A stretch of DNA of 64,000 bases from Acidobacteriota bacterium (GTDB lineage Bacteria > Acidobacteriota > Terriglobia > Acidiferrales > UBA7541): positions 62,001 through 126,000 of the forward strand of contig JABCZR010000006.1 in the NCBI GenBank assembly GCA_013289585.1. Direction: 5' to 3'. This document shows positions 53,192 to 61,429 of this stretch, piece by piece. The notes below the pieces were generated by a model, which searched no databases, had not been told where the DNA came from, and worked only from the letters and a program-made list of their open reading frames with translations. The translations under genes and the position numbers were made by a program. How positions within the stretch are numbered: position 1 is the first letter of the stretch; every line of letters starts with the position of its first letter.

Positions 53192-54359
53192 AATCCGTAA
53201 ACACTACCCCCACCGCGCTATGTCCCTTCTCCGCCCCCGCATCAATCCGCACCACATACCCGCGCAGCTGCATCGATTGCACCCCGTCCGTTCCCGGAGC
53301 TTCCATGGTCACCTGCAGCTCCGATTGTAGCCGCGGTAAATTCTCCAGCGAAATCAGCGCGCCTTGAAGCGATAGATCCCTCACCATGGTCTCTTCCTCG
53401 AATTGCTTTCCGCCTTCGGTCACGCCGCGTACCTTCGCTCGGAACTGCGCTTCGCGCCGGAGCGCCGTTCGCGTTCCCGGCATGTGCGCTTGCACGCCGT
53501 CTCCCGCTCCGCCTAGCGTGATCACCATTCCTTCGCTCGCCGCAAAGACGGAATCAAACTCCTCGCGCGCCTGCCTCAGCAGCGAATCCACCATGCGATC
53601 CGTGGAATCCGGATCGTGATGGAAAAGCACCAGCGTCTTCGCCCCCACTTCGCGCGCCACGCGCACCCCCTCCCGCCACGAGGAGTGCCCCCATCCTTTC
53701 CTCGTCGTCGCCAGCTGCTCCGGCGTGAATTGTGCATCGTTGATGAATATGTCCGCGCCCTCCGCTAGCTCGCGCAGATTCTCTTCCAATTTCGGGTCTC
53801 CCGGCTCATTATCCGTGGCGTAAGCCACCGTGCCCGCCGGCGTTTCGATTCGAAACCCCAGGCAGCCCTGCGGATGATTCAGCCACCGCGCCGTAATCTT
53901 GCTGTCGCGAATCGTAAACGAATCTCCCCCGTCCACTTCTTTGAATTTTCGTTTTGCATTCATCGCCGACAAATCCACCGGAAAATACGGCAGCGCCATC
54001 TGCGCTTCGAACACCTGCTTCAAACTGTCGCGCCCCAGAAATTTCGATCGAAAACTGTAAAAATGAAATTCGTTGTTTTCCACGTACAGCGGAGCAAAAA
54101 ACGGAATCCCCTGGATGTGATCCCAGTGGTAATGCGTCACAAAAATGTGCGTTTCGGGATTCTTTTCGCCGTTTGGCGCCGCCCACCTGCTACCCAGCAT
54201 GCGCAATCCTGTCCCGCAATCCAGGATGAATTGCGTCCCGTCCGGCGCAATCAGTTCCAGGCAAGGCGTGTTCCCGCCAAAGCGCCACGTCGCCGGGTCT
54301 ACCGTCGGCGTGGAGCCGCGTACTCCCCAAAAACTTAATTTGGCGATAGGAGCGGTCAT
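53190..54359 (-). CDS. MBL-fold hydrolase fused to a PilZ domain
   Basis: This 389-residue protein has an N-terminal metallo-beta-lactamase fold with the zinc motif THYHWDHIQG (HxHxDH), FWGVRGSTPTVDPATWRFGG at its start, the VAYATDNEPG strand and the LVLFHHDPDSTD His near residue 250. The class is close to RNase Z-like phosphodiesterases. Residues ~295-389 are a PilZ domain: basic LRREAQFRAK and the DLSLQGALI motif (DxSxxG), expected to bind cyclic di-GMP or serve as an interaction module. Hydrolysis of a cyclic nucleotide or phosphodiester under c-di-GMP control is a reasonable guess. It starts 202 bases from the divergent CDF gene. Confidence 0.88.
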   Translation of the reverse strand: MTAPIAKLSFWGVRGSTPTVDPATWRFGGNTPCLELIAPDGTQFILDCGTGLRMLGSRWAAPNGEKNPETHIFVTHYHWDHIQGIPFFAPLYVENNEFHFYSFRSKFLGRDSLKQVFEAQMALPYFPVDLSAMNAKRKFKEVDGGDSFTIRDSKITARWLNHPQGCLGFRIETPAGTVAYATDNEPGDPKLEENLRELAEGADIFINDAQFTPEQLATTRKGWGHSSWREGVRVAREVGAKTLVLFHHDPDSTDRMVDSLLRQAREEFDSVFAASEGMVITLGGAGDGVQAHMPGTRTALRREAQFRAKVRGVTEGGKQFEEETMVRDLSLQGALISLENLPRLQSELQVTMEAPGTDGVQSMQLRGYVVRIDAGAEKGHSAVGVVFTD

Positions 54360-54561
54360 TTTATCGGCGATGCGAAACTACGCAATCCATGAATGCAAAA
54401 CCCCTGCGTGCGGGCTCGTCTCACGCCAACACGCGCGAAACGGGAAGCTCGTTTCATGGTCGCAGTCACCGGGGGGACCGTCAATCCATTCCGGGAGTGG
54501 GCGTGTCAAACTGCCCAATAAGCAGGTAGCAAGGCTGCAGAGCGTGCCGCGTGTGAGTAGA

Positions 54562-55557
54562 ATGGTGTGCATGGACGCCCATTCCCTCGGCCATGATCAC
54601 AGTCAGCCCGGCCATTCGCATGATCATGGCCATGCTCACGGAGACCACGGCCACGCAGGTCACGTCCACCCCACGCTGCGCCCCGCCATTCTGGGCTGGG
54701 CCATGGTCGCCACTCTCGGGCTCGTCGTCGCGGAAGTTTTCGGCGGCATCCTCGGTCGAAGCGTCGCTCTTTTAAACGACGCGGTTCACAATCTTTCCGA
54801 TGTCCCCGCAATCGGCATTTCCTATCTCGCCATGCGCTGGGCCCAGCGCCCCGCTGACTCCGAGAAAACCTACGGCTACCATCGCGCGGGCACTCTCGCG
54901 GCATACACCAACGCCTTCGTTCTCGTTTTGCTTTCACTTTGGCTCGGCTATGAAGCCACCCAGCGTTTCCGTTCTCCCGTCGAAGTGGTCGAGAGCTGGA
55001 TGATCTGGACTTCCATCGCCGCACTTGCCGTGAATGGCGGCATCACCCTCGCCCTCGTTCGCGGCCGCGGCGATCTCAATCTCCGCAGTATCCTCGTTCA
55101 CAATTTCGGCGACGCCCTTTCAAATATTGCCATCATCGTTGGCGCGGTCGTCATTCACGTCACCGGCGCCCATTGGATCGACCCGCTTCTCGGTCTCGCC
55201 ATCGGCTTGCTCGTCTTGTGGTCCAGCATCGGCATCCTGCGCGAATCCTCGCACATCCTTCTCGAAGGCCGCCCTCGCGAGCTGCGCGTCGAAGACGTCG
55301 CCCGCGCCATTCTCACCATCGACGGCGTCCAGGAAGTCCATGACGTTCACATCTGGTCTCTCGGCGGCGACCACAACGCGCTTAGCCTCCATGCCCGCAT
55401 TCCAGACATGCATCTTGACGAATGCGAACACCTTCTCGCCTCCATCAAACAGGCTGCCTCGCAAAAATTTGGAATTGAACACACCACCGTGCAGTTGGAG
55501 CGAGCGGGTCTCCCGGCAAAATCAGGCTACGTCATGCCCGAGCCGGCCAAGAACTAG
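54562..55557 (+). CDS. Cation diffusion facilitator (zinc/cobalt efflux)
   Basis: This 331-residue transporter is of the CzcD/ZitB kind. A His-rich N-terminal tail (HDHGHAHGDHGHAGHVHP) precedes six membrane helices. The transport metal sites are LLNDAVHNLSD in helix 2 and the HNFGDALSN motif in helix 5. A C-terminal cytoplasmic domain (VQEVHDVHIWSLGGDHNALS) completes it. The start is at one of two ATGs (54562 or 54571); a longer frame from 54145 lies antisense to the MBL gene and is rejected. It exports Zn(II), Co(II) or similar ions by proton antiport. Confidence 0.92.
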   Translation: MVCMDAHSLGHDHSQPGHSHDHGHAHGDHGHAGHVHPTLRPAILGWAMVATLGLVVAEVFGGILGRSVALLNDAVHNLSDVPAIGISYLAMRWAQRPADSEKTYGYHRAGTLAAYTNAFVLVLLSLWLGYEATQRFRSPVEVVESWMIWTSIAALAVNGGITLALVRGRGDLNLRSILVHNFGDALSNIAIIVGAVVIHVTGAHWIDPLLGLAIGLLVLWSSIGILRESSHILLEGRPRELRVEDVARAILTIDGVQEVHDVHIWSLGGDHNALSLHARIPDMHLDECEHLLASIKQAASQKFGIEHTTVQLERAGLPAKSGYVMPEPAKN

Positions 55558-55560
55558 TTC

Positions 55561-56331
55561 TTACACCGGTAGGCGAAAATTCAAACCGCGTTGTTCGTTG
55601 AATTGTTGCGTCGCGTCAAGGTCCAGCGCATCACGCGACAGGCTCCGGCGTAATCCCTCGCTGGTGATGTACCGCAGGGTCCCGTTTTCCCACGCGTAGG
55701 CCACCGCAAAAAACAGCGTGCCATCCCGGCGCACAAAAACAAATTCTCCCGGCTGCGGCTGTGCAGTGTCCGGTGTTTCCACCACAGTCGCTTGCGTCGG
55801 TCGGGATGCTCTCGGCCGCCGTGCCGTTTCTGCAATGTTGGACTCTGTATCCTGCGCTTGTGGTGGCTCCGCTACGTCGTCTTGCTCATCGACAACAGTC
55901 GAACCCGGAATATAAAATCCGCCACCCGCAAATGGAAAAAAGAACGGGATCTGATTTCCGAACCGCCCTCCTCCTACTGCTCCTGGTCCGCAGATCGCCG
56001 CCAGGTGCGGCACATCAAATCCCAGTCCCGGCACGGTGCTGCAACCCGGCTTCAGTCCATGGTTCCCGTCAACGATATGCTGCCTCGAGCCCATTGGCCG
56101 GCCCGTGTTCCGGATCGTCGTCCGCGGGTGCGTCGAGCCCGTCGTCACCATCATCCTCGTACTTGGAGTCGCAGCTCTGGCTCCAGTTGGCGCGACATGC
56201 GCAACCATTGGCGGTGCGGCCATGGAATGAACGCCTCCAGCCATCATCGCCCTGCCTTGTGCCTGCACATGTATCGGAAATATCGCGACGAAACCTGCAA
56301 AGAGACTTGCTGGAAGTATATGCCGGCCCAT
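55561..56331 (-). CDS. Secreted protein of unknown function, low-complexity with conserved C-terminus
   Basis: From the ATG at 56331 this is a 256-residue protein with a signal peptide (LPASLFAGFVAIFPIHVQAQ). An in-frame GTG at 56370 would add 13 residues. The N-terminal half is rich in Met, Gly, Ala, Thr and Pro; the middle has a hydrophobic NQIPFFFPFAGGGFYIPG segment; the C-terminal ~65 residues look ordered (FVFVRRDGTLFFAVAYAWEN, then LRYITSEGLRRSLSRDALDL). I do not recognise the domain. Its stop is only three bases from that of the convergent CDF gene. Confidence 0.72.
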   Translation of the reverse strand: MGRHILPASLFAGFVAIFPIHVQAQGRAMMAGGVHSMAAPPMVAHVAPTGARAATPSTRMMVTTGSTHPRTTIRNTGRPMGSRQHIVDGNHGLKPGCSTVPGLGFDVPHLAAICGPGAVGGGRFGNQIPFFFPFAGGGFYIPGSTVVDEQDDVAEPPQAQDTESNIAETARRPRASRPTQATVVETPDTAQPQPGEFVFVRRDGTLFFAVAYAWENGTLRYITSEGLRRSLSRDALDLDATQQFNEQRGLNFRLPV

Positions 56332-56390
56332 GGTTACCGCCCCAAGCCCCCAAATCACCGGGGCTTTCACTTACCCTTCACTAATTAAAG

Positions 56391-56711
56391 ATGCGCCTCC
56401 TGGGCTTTAGGTTTCAAGCCCTGTCTTCAGCCCGTCGCACCCCTGCCGACCTTTTCCATTGCCGGTGGATGTGCTATAACCGTCGGGCCGTGGAACGCGC
56501 CCCGAATCTGGAGCTAGCTCAGGTTCTCCGTCCGTCCGCACAGCCAGCATCTCCACCGGCTGTGCTCTCGCAGAGTGCCCAGAGTCAGCCCGCTCCCCTT
56601 GACGACGCTTCGCGGTATTGTCCAGTCTGCTCGCAGAGGTTAGAGTCGCGCCGGTGCAAGCTGATCTGTCCGGTCTGCGGTTATTACATGTCCTGCGCGG
56701 ACTATTATTGA
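56391..56711 (+). CDS. Small zinc-ribbon protein of unknown function
   Basis: The frame encodes 106 residues whose C-terminal third is a double CxxC zinc ribbon (YCPVCSQRLESRRC followed by LICPVCGYYMSCADYY). The N-terminal part is Pro/Ala/Ser-rich and looks unstructured. The real start is uncertain; an ATG at 56469 would give 80 residues with the zinc ribbon intact. No ribosome site is strong. Confidence 0.65.
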   Translation: MRLLGFRFQALSSARRTPADLFHCRWMCYNRRAVERAPNLELAQVLRPSAQPASPPAVLSQSAQSQPAPLDDASRYCPVCSQRLESRRCKLICPVCGYYMSCADYY

Positions 56712-56774
56712 TATCCTTGACGGCTCCGGCACAGGTTGCCGCCGGAACCCCTTTCCGATGAGGAGGAAAATAAC

Positions 56775-57122
56775 GTGGCTTTGAAGATGACGAACCGCGA
56801 AGTGGATGGCGTGTCCGTGGTGGCTCTGGACGGCCGGATTGTGCTCGGCGAAGAAAGCAACGCGCTGCGCGAAAAAGTGAAGAGCCTGATCGCCGAGGGC
56901 AAAAAGAAAATCGTCCTCAACATGGACAACATCACCTTCATTGACAGCGCCGGCCTCGGCACCCTTGTCGCCGCGCATCACAGCGTTAAGTCGCAGGGTG
57001 CATCGCTCCGCCTCTGCCACCTCGGCAGCAAGTTTCAGGAAGTTCTGCAAATCACCAAGCTGCTTACCGTCTTCGATGTTTACAACTCCGAAGCCGAAGC
57101 CGTCGCCAGCTTCTCCAAGTAG
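56775..57122 (+). CDS. STAS-domain anti-sigma factor antagonist
   Basis: This 115-residue STAS protein starts with GTG eight bases after an AGGAGG site; an upstream ATG at 56736 lacks one. The core shows VDGVSVVALDGRIVLGEES, IVLNMDNITFIDSAGLGTLV with the phosphorylatable Ser in DSAGLG, and LLTVFDVYNSEAEAVASF. It resembles SpoIIAA/RsbV proteins that release sigma factors from anti-sigma kinases. No anti-sigma kinase or phosphatase is adjacent. A SpoIIE-type phosphatase is encoded at 17649-18854. Confidence 0.9.
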   Translation: MALKMTNREVDGVSVVALDGRIVLGEESNALREKVKSLIAEGKKKIVLNMDNITFIDSAGLGTLVAAHHSVKSQGASLRLCHLGSKFQEVLQITKLLTVFDVYNSEAEAVASFSK

Positions 57123-57207
57123 TTTTTATCTCTCAAGCAAGAATTCTTTGCCGGAAAATCGTCTCCCCCATCGGGGACTATCCAGCACGCTCATCTTTCA
57201 ACGTAGG

Positions 57208-57225
57208 GGCACGTCTCCGCGTGCC
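57208..57225. repeat. Palindromic intergenic element
   Basis: Arms GGCACG and CGTGCC flank a six-base spacer, preceded by GTAGGG. It looks like a degraded copy of the short palindromic repeats that begin GTAGGGGCACG in many bacterial genomes. Confidence 0.4.
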
Positions 57226-57308
57226 TCCTCGTTTCCTGGTCTCTGTATCCTGATCCCTGATTCCTGATCTCTCCTTTCCAGGTGGTATCTTCTTTTCGCG
57301 AACCTCCT

Positions 57309-58019
57309 ATGAAGCACGCATCAAAACGGGTCGCCAAGACCTTCAAAGCCACTCTCGAGCACATGCCCTCCAACCTCGGATGGATCATTGTCCGCATTCC
57401 CCTCGACGTCCCCAAAATCTGGGGAACCCGCGGCAGTCTCAAGGTGAAGGGCGAAATCAACGGCTTCGCCTTTCGCACCTCGCTCTTTCCCACCGGCAAG
57501 GGTTATCATTTTTTGCTCGTCACCAAGAAGATGCAGGCTGGCGCCAATGCCACGGCCGGAAGTGTCGCGCAATTCCATATCCAACCCCACACCGAGAAGC
57601 GCTTCGTCACTGTTCCTCCCGAACTCCGGCGCATCCTCAACGAAGAACGCTCCTTCCGACTCTGGTATGGCCAGTTCACGCGCTCCATGCGTAGATGGAT
57701 TGCGAATTGGATCACACAAGTTAAGAGCCCCGAAGCCCGCATCCGCCGCGCCGAAAAAGTCGCCGAACAGCTTCTCTCCACAATGGAGGCCGAGCGCGAA
57801 CTTCCGCCCATCTTGAAGCTCGCCTTCTCCCGCGATCCGCGCGCCTTCGCAGGCTGGCAACGCATGTCTCCAACTCGCCGCCGCGGCCACCTTCTTGCCA
57901 TCTTCTATTACCGTACCCCGGACGCCCGCGACCGCCGCATCGCCAAAATGCTCGAAGACGCCCTCGCCTTCGCCGAAAAGGGCACCGCGAAGGACTCGGC
58001 GCGACTCACCGCTAACTGA
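57309..58019 (+). CDS. DUF1905/YdeI-like protein
   Basis: This 236-residue protein starts at the ATG at 57309 (a GTG at 57282 is the alternative; neither has a good ribosome site). Residues ~10-100 form a DUF1905 domain: FKATLEHMPSNLGWIIVRIP and GTRGSLKVKGEINGFAFRTS, then FLLVTKKMQAGANATAGSVA. The rest resembles the YdeI/OmpD-associated family, with WYGQFTRSMRRWIANWITQV and a C-terminal helical RRGHLLAIFYYRTPDARDRR block. Function is not known; some relatives are named bacteriocin-protection proteins. Confidence 0.78.
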   Translation: MKHASKRVAKTFKATLEHMPSNLGWIIVRIPLDVPKIWGTRGSLKVKGEINGFAFRTSLFPTGKGYHFLLVTKKMQAGANATAGSVAQFHIQPHTEKRFVTVPPELRRILNEERSFRLWYGQFTRSMRRWIANWITQVKSPEARIRRAEKVAEQLLSTMEAERELPPILKLAFSRDPRAFAGWQRMSPTRRRGHLLAIFYYRTPDARDRRIAKMLEDALAFAEKGTAKDSARLTAN

Positions 58020-58065
58020 TCTCTGTTCCCTGATCTCCGGATTTAGCAAACACTGCCGAACGGCA

Positions 58066-58590
58066 TCACGTCTCCGGTAGCCCCGTCTTTCCCGAGATAG
58101 AAATCCCCGCCGGCGCCGGCCTAGCAGCCAGCACAAGGAGCGTCGAGGTCCCGTGTGCCAATACTCGCCCATCCTGCGCCAGCACTCGCGCTTCGGCGGA
58201 AACAATCTGCCTTCCCGCCGATACCACCCGCCCTTCTGCGCGCACTCGCCCGGTGTCCGCCTTAATCGGCCTCGAAAAGTTAGCCTTGGTTTCGATGGTG
58301 GTGTAGACCGCGCCAGGCGGCAGCAGCGAAAAGGCCGCGCATCCGGTAACGCTGTCAATCAGCGTCAGCGCCCAGCCGCCGTGCACCGTGCCCATCGGAT
58401 TGAGCAGATGCGGTCCGGGTTCGCCCTCAAACACCGCGAAGCCATCGCCAACCTCGACAATTCGGAACGTCATCGGCTCCGCGATTGGTGGCTGCGGTAG
58501 CCGCCCATCAATAATCCCTTGCAGAAACTCCTTGCCGCTCATGCTCGCTACTTCTTGAGGATTGGCCAAGCCGAACCGGCGTGTCGTCAT
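58066..58590 (-). CDS. PaaI-type hotdog thioesterase
   Basis: This 174-residue thioesterase starts at the ATG at 58590, with GAGG upstream. Hotdog landmarks are LLNPMGTVHGGWALTLIDSV (the HGG loop), AVYTTIETKANFSRPIKADT and RVRAEGRVVSAGRQIVSAEA. These enzymes split acyl- or phenylacetyl-CoA esters. Which CoA ester is used here cannot be told. A SnoaL-like gene follows on the same strand upstream. Confidence 0.85.
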   Translation of the reverse strand: MTTRRFGLANPQEVASMSGKEFLQGIIDGRLPQPPIAEPMTFRIVEVGDGFAVFEGEPGPHLLNPMGTVHGGWALTLIDSVTGCAAFSLLPPGAVYTTIETKANFSRPIKADTGRVRAEGRVVSAGRQIVSAEARVLAQDGRVLAHGTSTLLVLAARPAPAGISISGKTGLPET

Positions 58591-58660
58591 GTCTGCCTCA
58601 CTGAGGCCATCAGATGCATCGGCCTTGATCGTGGATGCGCAAGATGGCTCGACTCCATTT

Positions 58661-59077
58661 CTACCCTGACTCCTCCATGCCGTGCTCCAGTTGGCGTTGG
58701 TATTCCGCGCTATCGAACTCTCCTTGCGACTCCGCAATCAGCCCATCCTCCCCAATCTTCCACTTCTCGAATCCGCTGAACCGAACGCGGTGCCCGGTCC
58801 CTCCCGGCCCGGTATTAGTGCCGATGAAGGTCCAGTGATACACCACGCGTTCGCCTTCAATAAGGATATCGTCCATCCGCAACTCCATATCCGGAAACGC
58901 GCTCATGAATCCCTGCGCCACCTCCGTGATGGCGCGTTGCCCCACGTTGGAAGCGCCATTGACGCTCAGCGATCCGTTCGCCGCGAAAAACCCAGCCACA
59001 CTCGCAGCGTCGCGGCTGCACCACGCCGCCGTATACCTCTGGGCAAGATCCCTCAAGAATGCTGGTTCACGAATCAT
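58661..59077 (-). CDS. SnoaL-like/NTF2-fold protein
   Basis: This 138-residue protein starts at the ATG at 59077; an ATG ten codons upstream is possible. The NTF2-like cone fold is indicated by FLRDLAQRYTAAWCSRDAAS, VAGFFAANGSLSVNG, FMSAFPDMELRMDDILIEG and VYHWTFIGTNTGPGGTG. Members include polyketide cyclases, ester cyclases and steroid isomerases, and many are of unknown function. Confidence 0.8.
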   Translation of the reverse strand: MIREPAFLRDLAQRYTAAWCSRDAASVAGFFAANGSLSVNGASNVGQRAITEVAQGFMSAFPDMELRMDDILIEGERVVYHWTFIGTNTGPGGTGHRVRFSGFEKWKIGEDGLIAESQGEFDSAEYQRQLEHGMEESG

Positions 59078-59567
59078 CCGTGTTTCTCTCAATCCCGAGG
59101 GCCGCATTCCTCCATCAGAACGCCGCTCCCTCTTTTCGCAAGGTTTCTAATCTCTGCCTTCTCATTTCCATTTTCAAATCTCGGCAGTTCCTTGGTCCAT
59201 CCTCCCGGCTTTCAACAGATTACAATTCCATTCGAACGGTACGTAAATATAAATTAACAAATGGTAAATATTTATGCTATTCCCTCCCATGTTTGTCCCT
59301 CCACATCACCGTCAACTGGCTTCACGGCGGCCCACCGTCCTTCGTCTGCCCCAGGCAGCGCAAGCTGTCCGCTGCCGTTCGCTCCATCCCTCCCATTGGC
59401 CGCATCACCGTGCCAACTCATCCGTTTTTTCTCTCTTTCATTTCAATCGCCTGCGCACTCTTTTATTTTCCGTAGGTAACTCCTTTGCTTGCCACTCATA
59501 CGAAAACAGCCGGCGTGGGCCCCAAATCTTCCCATTATGGAACTTCGCTCATGCTTCCTATTACTCG

Positions 59568-59592
59568 CTCTTTGCGCTCTTTACGCAAAGAG
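59568..59592. repeat. Inverted repeat
   Basis: Perfect nine-base arms CTCTTTGCG and CGCAAAGAG surround a seven-base loop. It lies in a long gap and is not followed by a T run. Confidence 0.6.
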
Positions 59593-59721
59593 TCTTTCAC
59601 AACTCTTTTGCCATCAGGAGGTTCCGCACTCTTTCTAGAAACTGCCGGGTGTCACCCCCAAGCTCTCATCCCCGTCCACACGGAATGGTCGCCGCCAAGG
59701 GAACCCGCATACCCCCGCTCA

Positions 59722-59806
59722 CCACGCGCAGAATCCTCCTTTACTTTCATCCACTTACAAATGCCCCCTCGCGCAACTCCTTTCCTTTGACATCCTTACA
59801 AATGCC
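59722..59806 (-). repeat. Imperfect ~40-bp tandem repeat
   Basis: Read on the minus strand, two units begin with GGCATTTGTAAG, followed by a GATG-containing stretch, AAAGGAG and a TGCGCG box. The units span 59767-59806 and 59722-59765. They differ by small insertions and substitutions. Short repeats of this style occur between genes in Acidobacteriota as far as I recall. Confidence 0.55.
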
Positions 59807-59926
59807 GGGCGGTATGGGGGTGCAGGGTTTGGTTCGGACGACCATGGTCACTACTGAGGAACGGCGCGATTCGAGGCCTGTCTCTTTTCTCTACTTCACT
59901 TCCTTATTTCGTTGCTTGCCCCGTTT

Positions 59927-61273
59927 CTAGCTCTCCACTCGATACATCGCGATCCCGCTCATCAGCTTGGGATAAAAATCCGTCGACTTCTGCGGCATCA
60001 CCTCCCCCGAAGTCGCGATCTTCATCACCTGCTCGACCTCGCACGCGTTCAGCAGAAACGAGATTTGCGCGCGCCCGCTATCCACGGCATCCATCGCCGC
60101 GCTAGCTTCCCGCTCGTACGTCAGGTTGGCCTCCGCCGTCACCGCTTGCGGAGTAATCCCCAGCGCCGGCTCCAGGATTCCCTCGTGGAGCAGTACTACG
60201 TCCAGTTCCCGCTGCAGCGGCGAAACGTTTGGCAGCAACTGCGCCAGGTTGACGCCTTCGCGAAGCGTTAGCACGTAGAACGCGCGCTTCTGCGATTCCA
60301 CCGCGGGATACACGCCGATCGCCCGCTTCGCGCGCGCGCTCGAAAGCTTCGAGAGAAAATTCCTTCGCGCCTCTGCCTTCTTTCCTTCGTCCGAAAATGG
60401 AAAAGTTTCTGCCGAGAACCATGGCTCCAGATATCGTCGCACCCCGCTCCACGAAAAATCATGGATGTGCGCCGCCACGCGGTGCCCCGGCAAAATCGTC
60501 AGCCCCTCGCTGCACGTATTGAAAAAGCTCATCATCGCCCGCTCGTATGGCGCGTCTGGATCGATCCTCCCCGCGTGCGTGGGATGCTCGTTCCGGTATT
60601 TCAGCGCGGTCTCGTAGCGGTGATGCCCGTCGGCAATCACCAGCTTCTGATCCTTCATCGTTGCTTGAATCGCCGCCACGCGCTGCGGCTCAGCAATCAC
60701 CCACAACCGGTGCACCACTCCATACTCGTCACGCATTTCCGTAGCCGGAGCTCCTGCCGCCTCGGCTTCGGTCAAGATCCCGTCAATGCTGTGCTGCGCG
60801 TCCGAATACAGCATGAAAAGCTGGCCCGTGCTTATTTTTGTGTGGCGAAGAAGTTCCAGCCGGTCCGCCTTCGGCCCCGAGAGTGTGTGCTCGTGCCGGA
60901 AAACCACTTTCGCGGAATATTCTTCCAGCTTCCCTGCGCCGATAAATCCGCGCCGCGTCCGCCGCTCATCCGTTCCCGGCACCATGTATTCCTGCGTGTA
61001 GGCGTAGAAAGAAGGCGCGGGATCCTGCACCACCACATTATTGCGAATCCAATCCTCGATGGCCGCCGCCGCGCGCGTGTAAACATTATTCTGCGGCGTG
61101 TCGCCCGGATGGACCCTGCCTTTCTCCACCGTAATCAGGTTGTGCGGATCCGCGGCGTAATATTTTTCCTGCATCGCCGGAGAAATCTTGTCGTAGGGCT
61201 GCGTCAGTACGCGGTCAAAAGGGGCGCGCGCTGGGTCGTAGCGAAATGCGCGGAAGGGATAAACCTGGGCCAT
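59927..61273 (-). CDS. DUF1015 family protein
   Basis: This 448-residue protein starts at the ATG at 61273 with a GGAG site six bases upstream. DUF1015 motifs: YPFRAFRYDPARAPFDRVLT at the start, PYDKISPAMQEKYYAADPHN, the VVFRHEHTLSGPKADRLELL block and the strongly conserved VIADGHHRYETALKYRN around residue 210. Its length is typical of the family. The function is not established; an enzymatic role is likely because of the conserved His and Arg residues. It is divergent from the HAD phosphatase gene, 156 bases away. Confidence 0.9.
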   Translation of the reverse strand: MAQVYPFRAFRYDPARAPFDRVLTQPYDKISPAMQEKYYAADPHNLITVEKGRVHPGDTPQNNVYTRAAAAIEDWIRNNVVVQDPAPSFYAYTQEYMVPGTDERRTRRGFIGAGKLEEYSAKVVFRHEHTLSGPKADRLELLRHTKISTGQLFMLYSDAQHSIDGILTEAEAAGAPATEMRDEYGVVHRLWVIAEPQRVAAIQATMKDQKLVIADGHHRYETALKYRNEHPTHAGRIDPDAPYERAMMSFFNTCSEGLTILPGHRVAAHIHDFSWSGVRRYLEPWFSAETFPFSDEGKKAEARRNFLSKLSSARAKRAIGVYPAVESQKRAFYVLTLREGVNLAQLLPNVSPLQRELDVVLLHEGILEPALGITPQAVTAEANLTYEREASAAMDAVDSGRAQISFLLNACEVEQVMKIATSGEVMPQKSTDFYPKLMSGIAMYRVES

Positions 61274-61429
61274 GAATTCTCCGGAATCCTTTTTTACCGC
61301 CTGCGAATCCACCTAGTTTACGCGAACTCGCGGAAATCCCGAAAAGGCCCGATCATTTATTTTTTGTGGAATTTTGATGGGAAACGGATGACCGCTGAAA
61401 AAGCCCCGCCATATTACAATAGAGTGTTC

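Larger units (their letters stand above)
59078..59926. other. 849-bp gap without a supported gene
   Basis: Open frames of up to 218 codons exist on the plus strand, but their products have no domain, no ribosome site and a shadow-like composition. The gap holds an inverted repeat at 59568-59592 and a ~40-bp imperfect tandem repeat at 59722-59806. It may contain a decayed gene or an RNA; nothing decisive is visible. Confidence 0.5.

Noticed and set aside
59274-59930. 218-codon plus-strand frame in the long gap
   Set aside because: The product is rich in His, Arg, Ser and Pro without any domain or ribosome site, so it looks like chance.
60461-61429. Upstream extension of the HAD phosphatase frame
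   Set aside because: It is antisense to DUF1015, and the phosphatase motif I begins right after 61430.
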